Below are positions 6,289 to 8,730 of a stretch of DNA of 8,730 nucleotides, one piece after another. The translations under genes were made by a program, and so were the position numbers. Origin of the DNA: JBJHAX01 sp050480705 (GTDB taxonomy: Bacteria > Actinomycetota > Nitriliruptoria > Nitriliruptorales > Nitriliruptoraceae); contig JBJHAX010000069.1 in assembly GCA_050480705.1 (NCBI GenBank), positions 1 to 8,730 on the forward strand. Reading direction: 5' to 3'. The first letter of the stretch is position 1. Each line of letters starts with the position of its first letter. The notes under the pieces were generated by a model. That model was not told the DNA's origin, ran no database searches, and worked only from the letters and a program-made list of their open reading frames with translations.

Positions 6289-7209
6289 ATGGGCGAAGCA
6301 CGCATCGATACTGCTGAGCAAGACCCCGGTTCGGACAGCCCTGAGCGGGCAGGCACGCCGACCGAGCCGTCCGAGGCAGGCATGACCGTCCGTTCGATCT
6401 GGCCGTTCCTGGCGATCACGTTCGGACTGACCTGGGGCCTCGCCACGCTCCTGATCCTGTTCCCGGACCCGATCGAAGCGATCTTCGGTGAGCTGAGCAC
6501 CACCCATCCGCTGTTCATCCTGGCCGTGTACGCCCCGGGCTTCGCGGCGGTCATCATGGTGTTGCGCCACTACGGCGTCCGGGGTCTTGGCAGCTTCGCG
6601 AAACGCCTCACGCTGTGGCGGATGCCGGGCGCGTGGTGGTTGTTCCTGGCACTGGGCATCCCCGTCGTCGTCTACGGGTCCGCCATGATCACGGGCACAT
6701 TCTCCGATCCGTTCCCGTTCTCGCCCTGGCACGGCGTGCTGCCGGCGCTGGTCCTGGCGCTGTTCCTCGGACCCATCGAGGAGTTCGGCTGGCGCGGGGT
6801 GGCGCTGCCGCTGCTCCAGCGCCGCGTCGCGCCGCTGTGGGCGGGATTGATCCTGGGTGTGATCTGGGCGCTGTGGCACGTGCCGGCGTTCCTGCTCAGC
6901 GGCACCCCACAGAGCTCGTGGTCGTTCGTGCCGTACTTCATCGGGGTCGTGGCCATCTCGGTGGTCTTGACGCCCATGTTCAACTCGGCGCGAGGAAGCA
7001 TCCTGATCGCCGCCCTGTTCCATTTCCAGGTGATGAACCCGATCTTCCCCGACGCGCAACCGTGGGACACGCTCGTGTGGGTCATCGTCGCCGCGGTCAT
7101 CGTGTGGGTGAACCGGAAGGCGATGCTGAGCCGAACGGGCGCCGTCACCGGGATCCTCATGCCCGCGGCAGAGATCGGTTCCGCCGAGGTACCCAGCCGA
7201 ACGCCGTAG
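6289..7209 (+). CDS. CPBP-family (CAAX protease-like) intramembrane metalloprotease
   Basis: This 306-aa polytopic membrane protein belongs to the CPBP/Abi family. The three family motifs are visible: EEFGWRG with Glu164, Glu165 and Arg169; WALWHVPAF with His197; and NSARGSILIAALFH with Asn232 and His245. These supply the metal-binding and catalytic residues in the Rce1-like fold, so the protein is probably active. About seven or eight hydrophobic segments run from residue 37 to the C-terminus. The ATG at 6289 is preferred because AGGAGG (6276-6281) sits 7 nt upstream; an in-frame ATG at 6226 would add 21 residues. The first 31 residues are hydrophilic and rich in Glu, Asp, Pro and Ser, an unusual extension for the family, so initiation near Met32 (6382) is possible but lacks a ribosome binding site. 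Bacterial roles include peptide maturation, immunity to bacteriocins and signalling; none can be chosen here. Confidence 0.93.
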   Translation: MGEARIDTAEQDPGSDSPERAGTPTEPSEAGMTVRSIWPFLAITFGLTWGLATLLILFPDPIEAIFGELSTTHPLFILAVYAPGFAAVIMVLRHYGVRGLGSFAKRLTLWRMPGAWWLFLALGIPVVVYGSAMITGTFSDPFPFSPWHGVLPALVLALFLGPIEEFGWRGVALPLLQRRVAPLWAGLILGVIWALWHVPAFLLSGTPQSSWSFVPYFIGVVAISVVLTPMFNSARGSILIAALFHFQVMNPIFPDAQPWDTLVWVIVAAVIVWVNRKAMLSRTGAVTGILMPAAEIGSAEVPSRTP

Positions 7210-7239
7210 TTCGGACCGACGTCCCAGTGAGAACGCGTT

Positions 7240-7300
7240 CCCGGCCGTTGGGTTCGACGCCAGTGGTTCGTTTCACCACCGGACCATCGCGACGGCCGGG
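7240..7300 (+). repeat. Nested inverted repeats in the leader of the 91-aa gene
   Basis: CCCGGCCGT (7240-7248) is perfectly complementary in inverted orientation to ACGGCCGGG (7292-7300). Between them, GTGGT (7263-7267) and ACCAC (7275-7279) form a second small stem with a 7-nt loop. The outer arm ends 12 nt before the GAGGAG (7313-7318) of the next gene and begins 30 nt after the protease stop. It could be a terminator, an attenuator or a leader structure; no known riboswitch is recognised. Confidence 0.45.
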
Positions 7301-7324
7301 CACGGGATCACCGAGGAGACCTGC

Positions 7325-7600
7325 ATGCATCCTTCCGCGAGCACCGCGGCCACCGGCAGCATCCCGGTGACCGGACCGTCGATCGCGCCGCTTGCCCGGA
7401 GCGCCTCGATCCCGCTCGATCGTGACGACGCCAGCCTGGTCGCGCTGGTGGAGGCCGTGCGGCTCGGACCCGGAATCGCACCCCTGGTTGCGGGCCTGTT
7501 CCTGCTCGCCTGGCACCAGGACGCAACTCGTCGGTCGGGGGTGGACCTGCCCTCATCATCATCGAACGTGGAACGCGTCGCCGACCAGTCGGACTCATGA
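7325..7600 (+). CDS. Small single-span membrane protein, function unknown
   Basis: This is a 91-aa protein that I do not recognise. The N-terminal third (1-30) is rich in Ser, Thr, Ala and Pro and probably disordered. Residues 31-45 (LDRDDASLVALVEAV) look like an amphipathic helix, 46-63 (LGPGIAPLVAGLFLLAW) form one hydrophobic segment, and the tail is polar with a four-Ser run. GAGGAG (7313-7318) lies 6 nt before the ATG, and third codon positions are strongly G/C, both favouring a real gene. The stop codon overlaps the next start (ATGA, 7597-7600), so the two are translated together and may form one complex. A small accessory subunit of the downstream membrane protein is a reasonable guess only. 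Confidence 0.72.
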   Translation: MHPSASTAATGSIPVTGPSIAPLARSASIPLDRDDASLVALVEAVRLGPGIAPLVAGLFLLAWHQDATRRSGVDLPSSSSNVERVADQSDS

Positions 7601-8139
7601 CCGCAGCGATGACGGCCGGCGTCGGGGCAGCGGTGCTGATCGGCGGGGTCGCGGGCTTCCAGTTGGCTCTCGCCCTGGGTCTGCCGCTGGGTGACGCCAC
7701 CTGGGGTGGACGCGCGCCCACCGACAACGGGGCGCTCGAGCCGAGGTTCCGGGTGGTTGCAGCCGTCAGCGCGGTCGTGCTGTGCGGCATCGCGTGGCTC
7801 GTTCTCGCGCGCGCCGGCCTGGCCGGCACAGGCCCGCTGGGCGACGCGGCCCTGGTGCGCACGACCTGGGCGCTGCTCGGCCTGCTCACCCTCAACACCA
7901 TCGCGAACTTCTCCGCTCCTCATCCGGTGGAGCGCTGGGTCATGGGGCCGGTCACCCTCGTCGTCGTCGTGCTCATCGCCGTGGTCGCGTTCGCGCCCGG
8001 CCACTCCCCTGCCGACGACGCGACCAGCCACATCCCGACCCAACTGGCCGCGTCCGCCGTGACGCCGCCCGCAAGGGCTCCGCAGGACGGTGGCCACCTC
8101 CACTGGCTCATTGTGGCCGCTCAGCAGCACGGCCGCTGA
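7597..8139 (+). CDS. Four-TM actinobacterial membrane protein, uncharacterised family
   Basis: This 180-aa protein has four hydrophobic spans, near residues 8-30, 53-72, 84-105 and 115-133, followed by a hydrophilic tail of about 45 residues. The pattern FQLALALGLPLGDATWGG at the end of TM1, an APHPVERWVMGPV motif before TM4, and LNTIANFSA match an uncharacterised family of small integral membrane proteins that I recall as common in actinobacteria (LALALGAPLG.AAWGG ... ER..WGP..LVLA). Function is unknown. The ATG overlaps the stop of the 91-aa gene by four bases (ATGA), so translational coupling is likely and no independent Shine-Dalgarno is needed. The tail SPADDATSHIPTQLAASAV looks disordered. 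The coding call is firm. Confidence 0.88.
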   Translation: MTAAMTAGVGAAVLIGGVAGFQLALALGLPLGDATWGGRAPTDNGALEPRFRVVAAVSAVVLCGIAWLVLARAGLAGTGPLGDAALVRTTWALLGLLTLNTIANFSAPHPVERWVMGPVTLVVVVLIAVVAFAPGHSPADDATSHIPTQLAASAVTPPARAPQDGGHLHWLIVAAQQHGR

Positions 8140-8216
8140 CAACCTGTACACGACGCAACCTGCGCACCGTGGTCGACGTCGAACCAGGCATTGGATCGCC
8201 ATCGGAACACGACGGA

Positions 8217-8228
8217 TAGAGTCGAGAC
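8217..8228 (+). promoter_or_regulatory. Candidate leaderless -10 element for the 105-aa gene
   Basis: TAGAGT (8217-8222) fits TAnnnT and is followed by exactly six bases before ATG 8229, the same arrangement as at 2255-2266. No Shine-Dalgarno is visible before this ATG, which supports leaderless initiation. A possible -35, TTGGAT at 8191-8196, is 20 bp away, longer than ideal. A 10-bp palindrome TCGACGTCGA lies upstream at 8173-8182. Confidence 0.45.
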
Positions 8229-8546
8229 ATGGCCGCAGACCGTGTCACTTCGGATCCCGCGCCGACATCATCGTCGGGCGGAGCCTCGCTCCCGGCAAGG
8301 ATGGCGCGATGGGCAAGCCTGGTGCTGCATCTCGCCGTGGCGGTGTTCCCGCTGTCGGCCAGCGGCCTGATGGCCCCTCCCTGGGCGCTCGCGGTCATCG
8401 CACTCGGATGGCTCGTCGGGCTGATCGCCGTCTGGCGCATCGGCAGCCGTCGGCCGTTCGCTGCGCTGCTCGTCCCGATCGGGACCGTCGCCGCGTGGTT
8501 CGCGCTCATGTCGATGGGCGAGTTCTTACTGGGCTGGACTGCCTGA
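8229..8546 (+). CDS. Small three-TM membrane protein, uncharacterised family
   Basis: This 105-aa protein has a polar N-terminus of about 25 residues and three hydrophobic spans, near 28-48, 50-69 and 76-95, ending MSMGEFLLGWTA. The layout (LHLAV ... SGLMAPPWAL ... W..G ... RRPF.ALLVPI ... W......GE.LLGWTA) matches a family of short uncharacterised actinobacterial membrane proteins that I know from memory; no function is established. It is 89 bp after the preceding gene and has its own candidate leaderless promoter, so it is probably a separate transcription unit. Tandem hairpins follow the stop codon. Confidence 0.88.
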   Translation: MAADRVTSDPAPTSSSGGASLPARMARWASLVLHLAVAVFPLSASGLMAPPWALAVIALGWLVGLIAVWRIGSRRPFAALLVPIGTVAAWFALMSMGEFLLGWTA

Positions 8547-8548
8547 AG

Positions 8549-8594
8549 TCCGACACCGACCGCGTCGGAGAGCTCACACCGAACGATGAGCTCT
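8549..8594 (+). terminator. Tandem hairpins after the 105-aa gene
   Basis: TCCGAC (8549-8554) pairs with GTCGGA (8564-8569) around a 9-nt loop, starting two bases after the stop codon. Immediately next, AGAGCTC (8569-8575) pairs with GAGCTCT (8588-8594) around a 12-nt loop. Two adjacent perfect stems directly after a stop are a plausible termination region, although no U-tract is present. Confidence 0.5.
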
Positions 8595-8730
8595 GTGAAC
8601 AGTAACTTCGTCAGCGTGAACGAGACCAAGGTTGGCGAGTCGCCGGACCGGGCGGCGTCAAGCACGGCTTCCGATGGGCCATCCCACCCGAACCCTTACA
8701 CGATGGTGCTGGTGCCGAGGACTGCCTGCA
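8595..8730. other. Right edge, no supported gene
   Basis: A plus-strand frame from ATG 8586 stays open to the window end (48 codons, MSSVNSNFVSVNETKVGESP...), but it lacks a ribosome binding site and its ATG lies inside the second hairpin. The real start of a gene to the right may be further downstream. On the minus strand an open frame covers 8108-8665 but is antisense to a well-supported gene. Confidence 0.4.

Noticed and set aside
8173..8182. TCGACGTCGA palindrome before the 105-aa gene
   Set aside because: Ten-base palindromes of this composition arise easily in GC-rich DNA, the flanks do not extend the symmetry, and no regulator is nearby.
8586..8730. Open plus-strand frame from ATG 8586 to the right edge
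   Set aside because: There is no ribosome binding site, the start is inside a hairpin, and there is no recognisable similarity. It is too short to judge and could be the beginning of a gene only if sequence to the right supports it.
1..8730. Mobile element, CRISPR array, tRNA, rRNA or toxin-antitoxin pair
   Set aside because: I saw no transposase or integrase motifs, no terminal inverted repeats with target duplications, no regularly spaced long repeats, no tRNA T-loop or anticodon arm pattern, and no recognisable toxin-antitoxin proteins.

Overview
The window is high-GC bacterial DNA with strongly GC-biased third codon positions, GTG and TTG starts, and protein families typical of Actinomycetota: a TetR regulator with a TetR_C_1-like C-terminus, an AfsR/SARP-type regulator with STAND ATPase and TPR domains, and small actinobacterial membrane proteins. 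It is chromosomal in character. I see no transposase, integrase, tRNA, rRNA or CRISPR. Genus cannot be fixed from the sequence.

Layout. (1) 1-1405: a divergent pair, a multi-pass membrane protein leaving the left edge (minus) and a TetR-family regulator (plus). They are separated by about 150 bp holding one perfect and one imperfect palindrome, which I read as TetR operators. A 10-bp-stem hairpin follows tetR. (2) 1479-2146, minus: two overlapping paralogous single-domain rhodaneses. The promoter-proximal one has the canonical active-site Cys; the distal one has Gly there. (3) 2267-5488, plus: a 1073-aa AfsR-like regulator (winged helix, BTAD, NTPase with intact Walker A, TPR region), divergent from the rhodaneses. 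(4) 5628-6131, plus: a secreted His-rich protein with a probable beta-grasp-like tail and a TTG start. (5) 6289-8546, plus: a CPBP (CAAX-like) membrane protease, a 91-aa single-span protein translationally coupled to a 4-TM protein, and a 3-TM protein. The right edge holds tandem hairpins and no convincing gene.

Main finding. Three heptamers spaced exactly 11 bp apart, then a 9-nt gap and a weak -10-like hexamer, occur twice in matching orientation: before the rhodanese operon (minus strand, 2229-2186) and before the His-rich gene (plus strand, 5551-5594). The heptamers share the core [C/A][G/C][A/G]CA[G/T]C. Direct heptamers at 11-bp pitch just upstream of -10 are the known layout of SARP binding sites, and the AfsR-like gene lies exactly between these two units. 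I infer a compact, self-contained regulon: a STAND/TPR-sensing activator driving a rhodanese pair on one side and an exported His-rich protein on the other. This suggests sulfur, thiol or metal physiology, but the signal is unknown.

Two start codons (2267 and 8229) are preceded by TAnnnT-N6-ATG, the leaderless-transcript arrangement common in actinobacteria.
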